From Brucella grignonensis (GTDB taxonomy: Bacteria; Pseudomonadota; Alphaproteobacteria; Rhizobiales; Rhizobiaceae): DNA of 64,000 nucleotides. A model generated the notes under the pieces. That model was given only the letters and a program-made list of their open reading frames with translations. It had not been told where the DNA came from and did no database searches. The first letter of the stretch is position 1; every line of letters begins with the position of its first letter. Below are positions 31,334 through 41,068 of this stretch, one piece after another. A program made the position numbers and the translations under genes. The DNA lies in NCBI RefSeq assembly GCF_002252505.1, contig NZ_NNRL01000169.1, forward strand, positions 62,001-126,000. The letters are read 5' to 3'.

Positions 31334-33328
31334 ATGATCAAGCTTATTACGCTCACCTCATTGGCGGTTACATTGCTTTCTTCGACGGTTCTGGCTTCTG
31401 CCTCAGGCTCCATCGATGCAATTACGTTGTCATCGGGTGGGGTGGCGGAAATATCCAGAAAGCCTGCGGTTTCCAATGATGGAATTGTTGAGATCGAAGT
31501 TCCTCTCAATCAGGTCGATGATGTACTCAAAAGTCTTGTTCTCAAAGGTGGAAAGGGCGCGATAAAAAGCATTTCTCTCGCTGGCCCAAATCCGGTTCAG
31601 GAAACTTTCCAACAGCTCCCATTTTCGCCATCGGACCTGTCCTCAATGTCGGCTTTCCTGTCTTCGATTCCGGGAACGTCGGTAACGGTTTCGAGTGCTG
31701 GAAAAACCGTGAAGGGCAAAGTTCTGGGTGTGGAGGCTGTGGCCAAATCCGACGATGCCAAGTTACACGTGCTGACTGTGCTTGATCAGGATGGGCAGAT
31801 CCAGACCATTAAACTTGGTGAAGACACATCGCTAAGTGTGGATGACGCCGAGATGAAACGAAAGCTCACAAATGCAACAGCAGTTTTGGGGCGGGGGAGC
31901 AACGATAGTGCTCGTGTAATTCGCATAACAGTCGGCGGGCTTTCGGCGACGGATTCCCGCTTGGCTTATGTCGTTGCAGCCCCCATCTGGAAGACGGCTT
32001 ACCGGATTTTAACGGAGCCAAATGGTAAAGCCAGACTTCAGGCTTGGGCTATCGTTGAAAACGCCAGCGGCGAAGATTGGAAAGACGTCAAGTTGACGCT
32101 TACTTCGGCTGATCCTGTTACCTTGAGGCAGCGTCTGCATCAAATTTACTGGAAGGATAGGGCTGAGGTCATTGTAGACACAGCGACCAATAACGTCGTT
32201 GAGGCGGATACCGGAAATCTGGCGAACAGAGCAAGAGCTCGTTCGGCCGAGAGTGAAAAGGCTGCGGTCTTCGAGAGTGATGAACAAGTGGCGGGTGCGA
32301 TGCGTGTCCCGGCACCTGCCATTAGTGGTTATGGAGGAGGCTCCACAACAGAAAACACGGACAGCGCCGTTGCTGCGGCCTCTGAAAATGACACCAGTGC
32401 AAGTTTTGAGCTTCCCGGAACATTCAGTCTGACAAATGGCGATAGCTTGTCTGTGCCTATTGCTGATGCGCAGATTGAAGCGGAGATGATCTCAATTTAT
32501 CGGGGCGGTAGCAGCAATATTCATCCAGTTGCTGCGATCATGCTGAAAAATTCAACGGGCAATAGCATGCCGGGCGGTATCCTGACCGTTTACGACAGCG
32601 GTGCTGGTTACGTTGGTGATGCTCAACTCTTGAGCCTCCCAAAGGGTGACACGAGAATTGCCGCTTTTGCTACAGACCGTAAAGTGACAATAACGCAGGA
32701 GCAGGAACCAACCAGACAGATTGCCGATATCAAGGTCGTTGATGGTGTTGTTCGCATTTCGCAGAAAGCGCGTGAAACCACGACCTACCGTATATCGGGT
32801 GCTCTTGATGCTGACAGGACGGTTATTATTGAACACCCTGTTCGGGACGGCTGGTCATTTTCTTCTCAGGCTGATGATGGCAGAACAGCTACCAATCATC
32901 GGTTGAAAGCCTTGGTTAAAGCTGGTGAAGAACAATCGGTCGTTGCTGTCGATGAACAGCTTCAGAACGAAAGTTACGGACTTATCGATGTCGATCCAGC
33001 TGCGCTTTTAAGTTGGTCGTCCTCAGCCTCTGACAAGGGCGTTGCGGAAAAGTTCAGCCAGCTTGCCAAGGTGCGGCAGCAGCAGATTGACAAACAGCTC
33101 GAACTTCAAAGGTCTGAGGAAAAGCTTCAAGATCTCCAGAGTGAGCAGGAACGGATTCGCGAAAATATCGCAGCTGTGCCGGAGAACAGTGACTTGAAAG
33201 CCAAGTATCTGACGATGCTTGAGGAAAGTGAGAACTCCATCTCAGATGTTTTGAAAGCCAGGCAAGCAAGTAAAGTAGAAATTGATCGCTTTACCAATGA
33301 ACTCCGAGAGCAGATACGGAATTTCTAA
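31334..33328 (+). CDS. Exported DUF4139 family protein
   Basis: 664 residues. A signal peptide covers residues 1-22 (LLSSTVLASA). The body has the DUF4139 pattern (YRILTEPNGKARLQAWAIVENASGEDWKDVKLTLTSA split over residues about 225-260), a serine/asparagine-rich low-complexity region at about 320-360, and a charged coiled coil from about 570 to the end. GGAGA precedes the ATG. DUF4139 proteins are secreted beta-rich proteins of unknown function; a cell-envelope role is plausible. It does not appear linked to the flanking catabolic genes. Confidence 0.75.
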   Translation: MIKLITLTSLAVTLLSSTVLASASGSIDAITLSSGGVAEISRKPAVSNDGIVEIEVPLNQVDDVLKSLVLKGGKGAIKSISLAGPNPVQETFQQLPFSPSDLSSMSAFLSSIPGTSVTVSSAGKTVKGKVLGVEAVAKSDDAKLHVLTVLDQDGQIQTIKLGEDTSLSVDDAEMKRKLTNATAVLGRGSNDSARVIRITVGGLSATDSRLAYVVAAPIWKTAYRILTEPNGKARLQAWAIVENASGEDWKDVKLTLTSADPVTLRQRLHQIYWKDRAEVIVDTATNNVVEADTGNLANRARARSAESEKAAVFESDEQVAGAMRVPAPAISGYGGGSTTENTDSAVAAASENDTSASFELPGTFSLTNGDSLSVPIADAQIEAEMISIYRGGSSNIHPVAAIMLKNSTGNSMPGGILTVYDSGAGYVGDAQLLSLPKGDTRIAAFATDRKVTITQEQEPTRQIADIKVVDGVVRISQKARETTTYRISGALDADRTVIIEHPVRDGWSFSSQADDGRTATNHRLKALVKAGEEQSVVAVDEQLQNESYGLIDVDPAALLSWSSSASDKGVAEKFSQLAKVRQQQIDKQLELQRSEEKLQDLQSEQERIRENIAAVPENSDLKAKYLTMLEESENSISDVLKARQASKVEIDRFTNELREQIRNF

Positions 33329-33371
33329 AACGAGACGGCCTCTCCCATCTCAAAGGATCGGCTCAAATACA

Positions 33372-33674
33372 CTAATGTATATTGTGACCGTAGATAACAA
33401 AGGACACTATTGCGGTTAAAGCGCCAATAGCTGCGAGCAGATAAGCACGTCGAGAACAATGGTGATTTTTGTTGGCCAAGCCGATTGCTGTTGTGGTTAG
33501 AGTCCACAAAACCAAAAATGCCAGAAGCAACAATGTGTAGATTGGATTGGAAAGATCATATCCGCCTCCACCGATTGAGGGGGCCGCGGGTGGTGTCGGA
33601 TTTAGCAACCAGTTAAACCCACCTGTCACTAAAGCGAAGATAGCAACCCAAAAGAAAAATATACGATCTCTCAA
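33372..33674 (-). CDS. Small two- or three-segment membrane protein
   Basis: 100 residues beginning with TTG (33672-33674), preceded by GGGGAG at 7 nt spacing. Hydrophobic segments at about 5-25, 46-67 and 77-96, with a proline/glycine-rich loop (PTPPAAPSIGGGGYD) between the first two. The family is not recognised; it resembles many short uncharacterised inner-membrane proteins. Convergent with the DUF4139 gene. Confidence 0.55.
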   Translation of the reverse strand: MRDRIFFFWVAIFALVTGGFNWLLNPTPPAAPSIGGGGYDLSNPIYTLLLLAFLVLWTLTTTAIGLANKNHHCSRRAYLLAAIGALTAIVSFVIYGHNIH

Positions 33675-33701
33675 GTTTAGCTCCCCGGCTGATAAACGTG
33701 A

Positions 33702-35168
33702 CTAGTAATGCCCCATGGCTTCCTGTTCGATAACTACGCTCATTCCCATTGATAGCAAGGTGGTCAGCATATCATTGAGTTCAGAACCGAAAGCCCCATT
33801 CGTCAATGCGGCAGGAAGAATGTCAGGACAGACGAGTGCAACTGCATGAATTATATCGCTTGGTGTGGCTGCGTCTTTTAACGCGGCCTGAAGCTCCATT
33901 GCTTTGGGGTCATTCAGCGGCAGGAGCTGATCGCCGGGATCCTTTCGCACGAGAAAGGCAAGCCAAGCGGCCAAGGCAAACACAAAGGGACGTATCGATC
34001 CACCAGCCGCTATCGTTTCCAATGCTGGGGCCGTTATGCGTTGGGGAAGCTTTTGGGTGCCATCCATTGCGATCTGCGCCGTAGAGTGAGCAATTGCCGG
34101 ATTGGAAAATCGCTCGGCCAAGGCAGATGCATAGCTATTGAGATCAATGGCTAGTCCTTTGACGGTTGCTGCGGCCGCAGCAAGATGGCGCTCAACGAGG
34201 GCAGCGTGATGAGGGTCCACCATAACATCGCGTACAAATGTTTTGCCTGACAATTGTCCACTATAAGCCAGCATGGAATGGGCACCGTTCAGCATCCGAA
34301 GTTTCATGCGTTCATATGGAGTAACATCATCGACAAACAGGGCGCCTGCGCATTCCCATTCTGGCCGTCCGGTGCTGAACTGGTCCTCAATTACCCATTG
34401 AGTAAATGGCTCGGTTTCGACCGCTGCCTGATCTTCCCGCCCCGTCAGTTCTGCAGCCAGTTTGGCAGTATCGGCATTTGATGCCGGAGTGATACGATCG
34501 ACCATGGATGACGGGAAACGGACATTGTTTTCTATCCAGTTGGAAAGCTGCTCTCCGCGAGTTTCTCGAGCGAAAGTCAGTACCGCGTTGCGCAGCTTCT
34601 GGCCATTGTGCGATAGGTTATCACAACTCAGCACTGTGAATGGCGGCAGGCTCAATTTCATTCTGCGGGCGAGTGCAGCAACAATCAGGCCGATCACTCC
34701 AGTCGGGGTTTCGGGATTTGCAAGATCGGCAGCGACTGCGGGATGATCATGATCGAGTTGCCCGCTACTGGTGATGCCATATCCTTTTTCTGTCACCGTC
34801 AGACTGACGATGCGGCAGTCGGGTGATGCCATGGCGTTTAGTGCTTCGCTGCTGACGTCTGGTCCGGCCAATACCCGTTCGAGTGCACCGATCACGCGTG
34901 CCTCCGTGGAAGCGCCGCGCGTGATCATCGTGTAATGACCATTCTGCGGGTTCAAACTATCAGCAACTGCGGTTCCGCGTAGCGACACGCCGACCACCCG
35001 CCAGTCGCCACCCTTTTGTGCAAGAACAGTATCGGTATAAGCCAGCAGATGAGCGCGAGCAAAGTTGCCAAGCCCCAGATGGACGATGCCAACCCCATGA
35101 TTTTCCGGCTTATAGCCGGGCCAGGTAGCTGCTGTTCCATCACTCGCCATTGCTGAAAGTCTTGTCAT
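33702..35168 (-). CDS. uxuB: Mannitol dehydrogenase family protein, likely fructuronate reductase (mannonate oxidoreductase)
   Basis: 488 residues, matching E. coli UxuB in length. The cofactor motif GIVHLGLGNFARAH is near residue 27, and the catalytic KLRMLNGAHS (Lys...Asn..His pattern of polyol dehydrogenases) is near residue 290. It interconverts D-fructuronate and D-mannonate using NAD. The start overlaps the uxuA stop by 4 nt. Context with mannonate dehydratase supports the assignment over mannitol dehydrogenase. Last gene of the GntR-TRAP operon. Confidence 0.87.
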   Translation of the reverse strand: MTRLSAMASDGTAATWPGYKPENHGVGIVHLGLGNFARAHLLAYTDTVLAQKGGDWRVVGVSLRGTAVADSLNPQNGHYTMITRGASTEARVIGALERVLAGPDVSSEALNAMASPDCRIVSLTVTEKGYGITSSGQLDHDHPAVAADLANPETPTGVIGLIVAALARRMKLSLPPFTVLSCDNLSHNGQKLRNAVLTFARETRGEQLSNWIENNVRFPSSMVDRITPASNADTAKLAAELTGREDQAAVETEPFTQWVIEDQFSTGRPEWECAGALFVDDVTPYERMKLRMLNGAHSMLAYSGQLSGKTFVRDVMVDPHHAALVERHLAAAAATVKGLAIDLNSYASALAERFSNPAIAHSTAQIAMDGTQKLPQRITAPALETIAAGGSIRPFVFALAAWLAFLVRKDPGDQLLPLNDPKAMELQAALKDAATPSDIIHAVALVCPDILPAALTNGAFGSELNDMLTTLLSMGMSVVIEQEAMGHY

Positions 35169-36382
35169 TCAACGACCCTGACATCTGGATGCGATAGCGC
35201 AGTCATGATCCCACGCAACTCGGCCAAACCTTTCAATCGTCCAATGGACGGATAACCCGGCTGTGCTCTTCTGTTCAAATCGTCAAGAATATCCTGACCA
35301 TGATCTGGCCGCATTGGAATTTGCCAGTCTGTACGGCCCGCAGCTTTACGCCGGTTTTCTTCTGACAGAATGGCAGCGATCATGGCGACCATATCGGTAT
35401 GGCCTTCCAAGTGAGCCGCTTCATGGAAGGATCCGCCAAGATGGGGTTCTTCGAGTGCGACATTGCGCAGATGCAGGAAGTGTACTCGTTCGCCCAGGCG
35501 TTTCATCATGCCCGGCAGATCGTTGTCGGCACGTGTCCCCAGTGATCCGGTGCAAAGCGTAATGCCGTTTGCCGGAATATTCACCGCGTCCATCACCGCT
35601 TTGTAATCGGCTTCAGTCGACATGATGCGCGGCAAGCCGAGTAGAGGAAACGGTGGATCATCCGGATGACAACACAAACGTACGCCGAGTTCTTCTGCCA
35701 GCGGGCTCACCTCTGCCAGAAAATCGATCAGGTGTCCCCTGAGACGCTCAGGTGAAATATTGTCATAATGTGCAAGATGGAGCTTCACATCTTCCATCGA
35801 CATGCGTTCGGCGGCGCCAGGCAAACCGAAAACGACATTGCCCGAGAGTTCCAGACGCCGGGCGTCGGACATCTCCGCGAAGCGCTTGCGTGCTGCTTCA
35901 AGAACCTCTGAGCTGTAATCATCCGATGCGCCGTCGCGCTGCAGAAGAAACAAATCGAAGGCTGCAAAATCGATGGCGTCGTAGCGCATACAAGTGGCGC
36001 CGTTTGGCAATCGATAAGCCAGATCAGTGCGCGTCCAGTCTAGGATTGGCATGAAGTTATAGCAGATCACCTCAATACCCGCATCGCGCAGGTTTCGCAT
36101 CGAGGTTTTCCAGTTTGCGATATGTGTTTTCCAATCACCTGTCTGGCGTTTGATGTCTTCGGATACCGGGAGGCTTTCGACGACCTCCCATCTCAGGCCG
36201 GAGGCATCCCCGTTTTTCATTCGAGCGATGTCTGCTTTGCGTTTTTCGATTTCCGCGGACGACCAGACCGCACCAGTTGCAACATGGTGCAAGGCTGTCA
36301 CGACACCTTCTACTCCTGCCTGCAGCATGTCATCGATGGATACCAGGTCCTTGGGGCCGAACCAGCGCCAGGTCTGTCTCAT
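35165..36382 (-). CDS. uxuA: D-mannonate dehydratase
   Basis: 405 residues, with UxuA landmarks: FGPKDLVSIDDMLQAGVEGVVTALHH at the N-terminus, CYNFMPILDWTRTDL, RLCCHPDDPP (metal-binding Cys/His) and HFLHLRNV. It dehydrates D-mannonate to 2-keto-3-deoxy-D-gluconate with Mn or Fe. Its stop overlaps the uxuB start, and it lies 18 nt downstream of the alcohol dehydrogenase gene. With UxuB and that dehydrogenase it makes a three-step route to KDG; KDG kinase and aldolase must be elsewhere. Confidence 0.94.
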   Translation of the reverse strand: MRQTWRWFGPKDLVSIDDMLQAGVEGVVTALHHVATGAVWSSAEIEKRKADIARMKNGDASGLRWEVVESLPVSEDIKRQTGDWKTHIANWKTSMRNLRDAGIEVICYNFMPILDWTRTDLAYRLPNGATCMRYDAIDFAAFDLFLLQRDGASDDYSSEVLEAARKRFAEMSDARRLELSGNVVFGLPGAAERMSMEDVKLHLAHYDNISPERLRGHLIDFLAEVSPLAEELGVRLCCHPDDPPFPLLGLPRIMSTEADYKAVMDAVNIPANGITLCTGSLGTRADNDLPGMMKRLGERVHFLHLRNVALEEPHLGGSFHEAAHLEGHTDMVAMIAAILSEENRRKAAGRTDWQIPMRPDHGQDILDDLNRRAQPGYPSIGRLKGLAELRGIMTALSHPDVRVVE

Positions 36383-36400
36383 ATTGTCGTCTCTCTGTTT

Positions 36401-37483
36401 TCAGGGCCGTGCAGATGCATTGGCAAAAATAATTTGAACCTTGACTGATTGAGATCGGTCAGTCGCTGCGTGAAATGCGGAAAGCGCTTCGCTTACGGGC
36501 AGTGTGGCTGTGATAATCGGGCGGGGATCAATTGCGTGCGATCCGATAAGGCGCACGGCTTCAGCGAATTCGATATCGAAACGCTGCGAACCAACGAACT
36601 GAATTTCCTTACCGACCATCACATTCAACGGCATGGTTGTTGGTCCGGCGACCCCCACCTGCACCATTGTGCCGAGCGGTCGCAGACATGAAATCGCATC
36701 ATTGATTGCGGGTGCCGCGGCCGAACATTCGAAGACCAGATCAACCTTGCCCTTGCCGTCTTTCCATCGGTCGAGCCCGGTGGGATTGGCTGAAATGTTG
36801 ACCGTGTGATCAGCTCCCATTTTTGCAGCAATAGCCAGCGTCGCGTCCTGAATATCCGTCACGATGATTTCGGAAGCGCCTCGCATCCGTGCAACTGCCA
36901 CACAAAGCGCCCCGATAGGGCCTGCGCCGGTTACCAGCACGACTTTACCTGACAAGCTTCCAGCGATTGCTTCACCGCGATTGGCTGCATGCAGGCAGAC
37001 TGCCAGCGGTTCCGAACAGGCCGCCGCACCCGGTTCAATGTCATCAGGCACAGCAAAGCATTGATCTGCAGCAATCACCATTTTGTCGCGAAACATCCCT
37101 TGCTGATGCGGAAGGTACATTGCTGAACCTTTAAAACGCATCGCGATGCAGTGGCGCGGCAAGCCTTGCTGACAAAAACTGCAGGTGCCGCAGGGCTGGG
37201 ACGGGTTCATGGCAACAAGCTGACCGACGGCGAGGCTTGTTACGCCTTCGCCGAGTGCTTCGATACGCCCGGATGCTTCATGTCCGAGAATGATGGGTTC
37301 ACGAACACGAATTGTACCAATGCCGCCTTCCAGCCAGTAATGCAGGTCCGACCCACAAATGCCACCAGCCTGAACGGCAACAAGCACTTCGCCGGGGCCG
37401 GGTGTTTCGAGAGGTCTGCTTTCTATCCTCAGATCATCTTGCGCGTGAAGGCAAATTACACGTGTTTCCGACAGCTCTGTCAT
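36401..37483 (-). CDS. Zinc-dependent L-idonate/L-gulonate 5-dehydrogenase
   Basis: 360 residues of the medium-chain dehydrogenase family. Catalytic zinc ligands are in ICGSDLHYW and GHEASG, the four-cysteine structural zinc site is in CGTCSFCQQGLPRHC, and the Rossmann motif is GAGPIG. Closest in pattern to L-idonate 5-dehydrogenase (IdnD). Because it is co-transcribed with uxuA and uxuB and no gluconate kinase or 5-ketogluconate reductase is present, oxidation of L-gulonate to D-fructuronate fits the pathway better than idonate oxidation (inference). Confidence 0.85.
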   Translation of the reverse strand: MTELSETRVICLHAQDDLRIESRPLETPGPGEVLVAVQAGGICGSDLHYWLEGGIGTIRVREPIILGHEASGRIEALGEGVTSLAVGQLVAMNPSQPCGTCSFCQQGLPRHCIAMRFKGSAMYLPHQQGMFRDKMVIAADQCFAVPDDIEPGAAACSEPLAVCLHAANRGEAIAGSLSGKVVLVTGAGPIGALCVAVARMRGASEIIVTDIQDATLAIAAKMGADHTVNISANPTGLDRWKDGKGKVDLVFECSAAAPAINDAISCLRPLGTMVQVGVAGPTTMPLNVMVGKEIQFVGSQRFDIEFAEAVRLIGSHAIDPRPIITATLPVSEALSAFHAATDRSQSVKVQIIFANASARP

Positions 37484-37490
37484 TGCAACC

Positions 37491-38768
37491 TCAGGGCATC
37501 AATGTGTTGGGCAACCACGTCGCCAAAGGAGCGAAATAGCTGACCATCAGAAGAACGATAATATTCGTGATGACGTAGGGAATTATTGCCCTGATCACCG
37601 GCGATAGAGGTAGCCGCGCTATATTTGACGCGACGAACAGGCAGACGCCAACGGGAGGTGTCGTCAGACCGATCATCAGGTTCAGCACAGCAAAACAGGC
37701 GAAGTGAATGGGGTCGATACCAACTGCGATAGCCAGAGCCTGCAAAGGCACAAACAGAATGATCAGCGCGGCAATGGTTTCCATGAACATGCCAACAAAC
37801 AGAAGCAGAATATTAATCAGCAGGATGACAAGAAACTTGTTGTCCGTAATGGAAAGAACTGCGTCTGCGAGTGTCTGCGGAATGCGCTCTGCGACCAAAA
37901 TCCAGCCAAAAACATTGGCTGTGCCAACCAGCACCAAGATGCCGGCCGAACTGATTGCGCTGTCGATGATGATCTTTGGAATACGGCTTACCGGCAATTC
38001 CCGATAGATGAACAGACCGACGAGGGCAGCATAGAGACACGCCACTACAGCAGTTTCTGTTGGCGTGGTGATCCCAATCAGCAGGCCACCGACGATCAGG
38101 GCGGTCATTGCGATTGCCCATATCGCGCCAGTGAACGACGACAGCAACTCTCTGATGCCCTTCCAGTCTTCACGAGGGAAGTTCTTTTTCTTTGCGATGA
38201 AATAGGTGGTCACCATCATCGCAAAGCCCATCAGCAGACCGGGCATTGCGCCGGCGAGAAACAGTTTTCCCACTGAAAGTCCGGAGAGCGATCCGACAAT
38301 GATCATGGGAACGCTTGGCGGGATCATCGGGCCGACAGTCGACGAGGCAGCGGTGACTGCAGCCGAGAAATCTGCGGGATATCCGACTTTCTTCATGCCG
38401 GGGATCATCATGCCGCCAACCGATGCCACATCGGCGACTGCGGTTCCGGAAATGCCGCCGAAGAGCATGGAGGCCGCAATATTGGCTTGTGCCAAGCCAC
38501 CGCGCATCCAGCCGACGAGGGCATTGGCGAAGCGAATGATCCGCTCGGTAATGCCACCGGAATTCATCAGGTTTCCAGCCAGAATGAAGCCCGGAATACA
38601 GAGCAGCACGAAACTGTCCATTCCGGCATACATTTTCTGAGGAATGACAACCAACGGGATATCTGCGAACAGAAGATAAGCCATTGAGGACAGGCCCAAT
38701 GTCACGGCAACGGGCAAGCCGATGGCAAGGCCTAGCACAAAGGTGCCAAGAAGAAGGGTCAGACCCAT
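37491..38768 (-). CDS. dctM: TRAP transporter large permease (DctM family)
   Basis: 425 residues, about twelve membrane segments. Family landmarks GLPVAVTLGLSSMAYLLF, PGFILAGNLMNSGGITERIIRFANALVG and GLTTPPVGVCLFVASNIA are present. Overlaps the small permease gene by 1 nt. It is the sodium-coupled import channel for the acid delivered by the DctP-like protein, expected to be a hexonate given the operon. Confidence 0.93.
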   Translation of the reverse strand: MGLTLLLGTFVLGLAIGLPVAVTLGLSSMAYLLFADIPLVVIPQKMYAGMDSFVLLCIPGFILAGNLMNSGGITERIIRFANALVGWMRGGLAQANIAASMLFGGISGTAVADVASVGGMMIPGMKKVGYPADFSAAVTAASSTVGPMIPPSVPMIIVGSLSGLSVGKLFLAGAMPGLLMGFAMMVTTYFIAKKKNFPREDWKGIRELLSSFTGAIWAIAMTALIVGGLLIGITTPTETAVVACLYAALVGLFIYRELPVSRIPKIIIDSAISSAGILVLVGTANVFGWILVAERIPQTLADAVLSITDNKFLVILLINILLLFVGMFMETIAALIILFVPLQALAIAVGIDPIHFACFAVLNLMIGLTTPPVGVCLFVASNIARLPLSPVIRAIIPYVITNIIVLLMVSYFAPLATWLPNTLMP

Positions 38769-39268
38769 CAGTTTTCCTCCGAATTGGGGATGGGGCGCCC
38801 GTCATGGCGGCCTGTCAGCATTTCGATGATGCGCATCAGCGCCCAAATGATCAGCGCAACGAAAAGAATAAGTTGCGACGCGTGGATGAAATCCATGCGC
38901 CAGCCCAGAGACGGAGCCGTTTGACGGCTACCAATCGTGGTGTAATCCCATGCGGCTGGCAAAAGGACGGCTGCAAAGACCACCGTCAGAATTGCGCTCA
39001 CCAGTCGTAAGAACCAAGGCATACGCCCGGGCAGGCTTTCACATAAGAGATCAACGTTGACCATATCTCCGCTGCGTAAGGCGAGGCCTGCGCCGAGTGC
39101 TCCGATGTAGAGCAGGCAGAATCTCGTAAGCTCCTCAGTCCAGACTGGAGCTGTGCTCAGAAACGTGCGTGCGTAAACCTGCAGCAAAACCGCGCCCATA
39201 AGCACAAGAAATGTTGCGAGTATCAGAAGGCGGCATACACCCTCCAATCCTTTGAATGTCTTTGTCAT
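38768..39268 (-). CDS. dctQ: TRAP transporter small permease (DctQ family)
   Basis: 166 residues with four hydrophobic segments. The family tryptophan-containing pattern TAPVWTEELTRFCLLYIGALGAGLALRSGDMVNVDLL occurs between the first two segments. Sits between the DctP-like and DctM-like genes and completes the tripartite transporter. Confidence 0.92.
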   Translation of the reverse strand: MTKTFKGLEGVCRLLILATFLVLMGAVLLQVYARTFLSTAPVWTEELTRFCLLYIGALGAGLALRSGDMVNVDLLCESLPGRMPWFLRLVSAILTVVFAAVLLPAAWDYTTIGSRQTAPSLGWRMDFIHASQLILFVALIIWALMRIIEMLTGRHDGRPIPNSEEN

Positions 39269-39318
39269 GGTATCCTCGACAGGGTCGCTGCCGGATTTTA
39301 TCCGGCAGAGCCTTGATC

Positions 39319-40293
39319 TCAGTCGTTGAAAACCTGCTCAACCAGAGGACGGATTTCCTGCGGTACCGATGCGATGACGGCGTCCTTTGCCTTGCTCGCA
39401 AATGCAGCTTGGTCGACTTCCACGAATTTAACACCGCGTGCTTCTAGATCGGCAACGAGTGCTTTTTCGTCAGCCGTGAACAATTCACGCTCGTAAGACT
39501 GTGTTGTTTTGGCGGCTTCCTTCAAAGCAGCCTGATCTGCTTCCGACAATTTGCCCCAGCTACGCTCTGATATTGTCAGGTAAATCCATGAGCGAACGTG
39601 TTCAGTCTTGTTGACGACCTTCTGAACTTCGTAAAAGCCACCCGACTTGAAGAGGGCGAGCGGATTTTCCTGTCCTTCGATGGTGCCGTTCTGAAGCGAG
39701 GTGAACACTTCCGAGAAGGCCATAGGGGTTGGGTTTGCACCAAGCGCTTGCCAAGCAGCCACAAAAATAGGCACATTTGGCACGCGGACTTTGAAACCCT
39801 TCAGATCTTCCGGCTTTGTTATTTCGCGATTGGCGGAAAGATTACGGGGGCCGCGTGCGAAATAAGTCAGAGGGCGAATGCCTGCCTTTTCGATGATTTC
39901 GGCCTCGATTTGCTGGCCGATATCACCCGATGCAACCTTGTCCATATGTTCAAGCGACTTGTATCCATATGGCAAAGCCAGCAAAGCCGCTTTGGGCGCC
40001 CAATTCTGCAGACTTTCGCCGGTGATGGTCATATCGGCGGTGCCAAGCTGCATGCCGTTGATGACGTCGATTTCCTTACCGAGCGATTCATTGGGATAGA
40101 CTTCGACCGCTACGCGCCCTTCGGTGCGAGCCTTGACCTCTTCAGCGAATTTCAATGCGGCCTTGTGCCAGATGTTCTCTTCATTGGCGAGGTGGCCAAG
40201 CTTAAGCGTGACTTCCTGTGCAAGCGATGTGCCTCCCATCAATGCGAGCATCGCACAGGTTGCCGCTATGTGTTTAAAATTCTGAAACTTCAT
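39319..40293 (-). CDS. dctP: TRAP transporter substrate-binding protein (DctP family)
   Basis: 324 residues, signal peptide to about residue 25 (MGGTSLAQE). The DctP fold is indicated by LKLGHLANEENIWHKAALKFAEEV, the conserved arginine that salt-bridges the substrate carboxylate (FKVRVPNVPIF region), and NGTIEGQENPLA. GGAGG lies 9 nt before the ATG. First structural gene after the GntR regulator; the substrate is an organic acid, most likely L-gulonate, D-mannonate or a hexuronate. Confidence 0.93.
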   Translation of the reverse strand: MKFQNFKHIAATCAMLALMGGTSLAQEVTLKLGHLANEENIWHKAALKFAEEVKARTEGRVAVEVYPNESLGKEIDVINGMQLGTADMTITGESLQNWAPKAALLALPYGYKSLEHMDKVASGDIGQQIEAEIIEKAGIRPLTYFARGPRNLSANREITKPEDLKGFKVRVPNVPIFVAAWQALGANPTPMAFSEVFTSLQNGTIEGQENPLALFKSGGFYEVQKVVNKTEHVRSWIYLTISERSWGKLSEADQAALKEAAKTTQSYERELFTADEKALVADLEARGVKFVEVDQAAFASKAKDAVIASVPQEIRPLVEQVFND

Positions 40294-40337
40294 TCTTTCC
40301 TCCTCTGGAATGGTGTCGGCGCCGTCTTTGTCCGGCG

Positions 40338-41012
40338 TTATAGAAAATATTCGGGCCGTTCCTGCTCGATGATGGGGAGATCGATCAGAATCCCCTGTAG
40401 GTGCTGCCGCATGAATTGTTCCGCCCGCGCGGCGTCTCCCGATGCAATGGCGTCAACCACCTCGCGGTGCTGAGCAATCAGACGATCAACCGGAAAATGC
40501 ATGCTCGAAAGAAAACGCACTCGATCCATCTGCGCCTTCATTTCAACCACGACGCGCCAGGCTTTGCCCTTGTCAGCTCCTTCAGCCAAAGTGCGGTGGA
40601 ATATTTCGTCGGCATCCATGAAATCCCTTGCCGATCCGCCGATGAGTCCTTCCTGACGAACAAGCTGCGCCCGTAGTTCGGTCACAAGCGCATCGTCTGG
40701 TGATTGGGCCAGAAGCTTAACGATGTCGGCTTCAACGGCTTCGCGCACAAAGCGTGCATCCATTACTGCCTGGAGTGAGATTTTTGCGACGAAGGTTCCT
40801 CGCTGCGGGCGGACCTCCAGCAACCCTTCATTGGCAAGCGTAATAAAGGCTTCACGCACAGGTTGGCGGCTCACGCCATACTGCTGAGCCACGTCAGCTT
40901 CTGAAATTCGCGTGCCGGGGGACAATGCATTGTCAATGATGGCAGCCCGCAATGCAGCGTAAAGCTGATCCACCACACTGATGTGCTTTGGTCGCAACAA
41001 TGGACTTTGCAT
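40338..41012 (-). CDS. GntR family (FCD domain) transcriptional regulator of the hexonate operon
   Basis: 224 residues. The winged helix is at about 10-75 (YAALRAAIIDNALSPGTRISEADVAQQYGVSRQPVREAF). The helical FCD ligand domain follows, with metal-binding acidic/histidine residues (DEIFHRTLAEGAD and HREVVDAIASGD). Such regulators respond to the sugar acid of the operon they control. It is the first gene of the leftward operon, and repeated ACCATA/TATGGT elements 29 to 56 nt upstream are the likely operator. Confidence 0.92.
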   Translation of the reverse strand: MQSPLLRPKHISVVDQLYAALRAAIIDNALSPGTRISEADVAQQYGVSRQPVREAFITLANEGLLEVRPQRGTFVAKISLQAVMDARFVREAVEADIVKLLAQSPDDALVTELRAQLVRQEGLIGGSARDFMDADEIFHRTLAEGADKGKAWRVVVEMKAQMDRVRFLSSMHFPVDRLIAQHREVVDAIASGDAARAEQFMRQHLQGILIDLPIIEQERPEYFL

Positions 41013-41040
41013 ATTCTTAGTCTCCTCGATTTCTGATTAT

Positions 41041-41068
41041 ACCATACTACCATACCAGTCAATATGGT
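41041..41068 (-). promoter_or_regulatory. Candidate GntR operator cluster
   Basis: ACCATA at 41041-41046 and 41049-41054 as a direct repeat, and TATGGT at 41063-41068 inverted. The outer pair 41049/41063 forms ACCATA-N8-TATGGT upstream of the GntR start. Confidence 0.45.
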
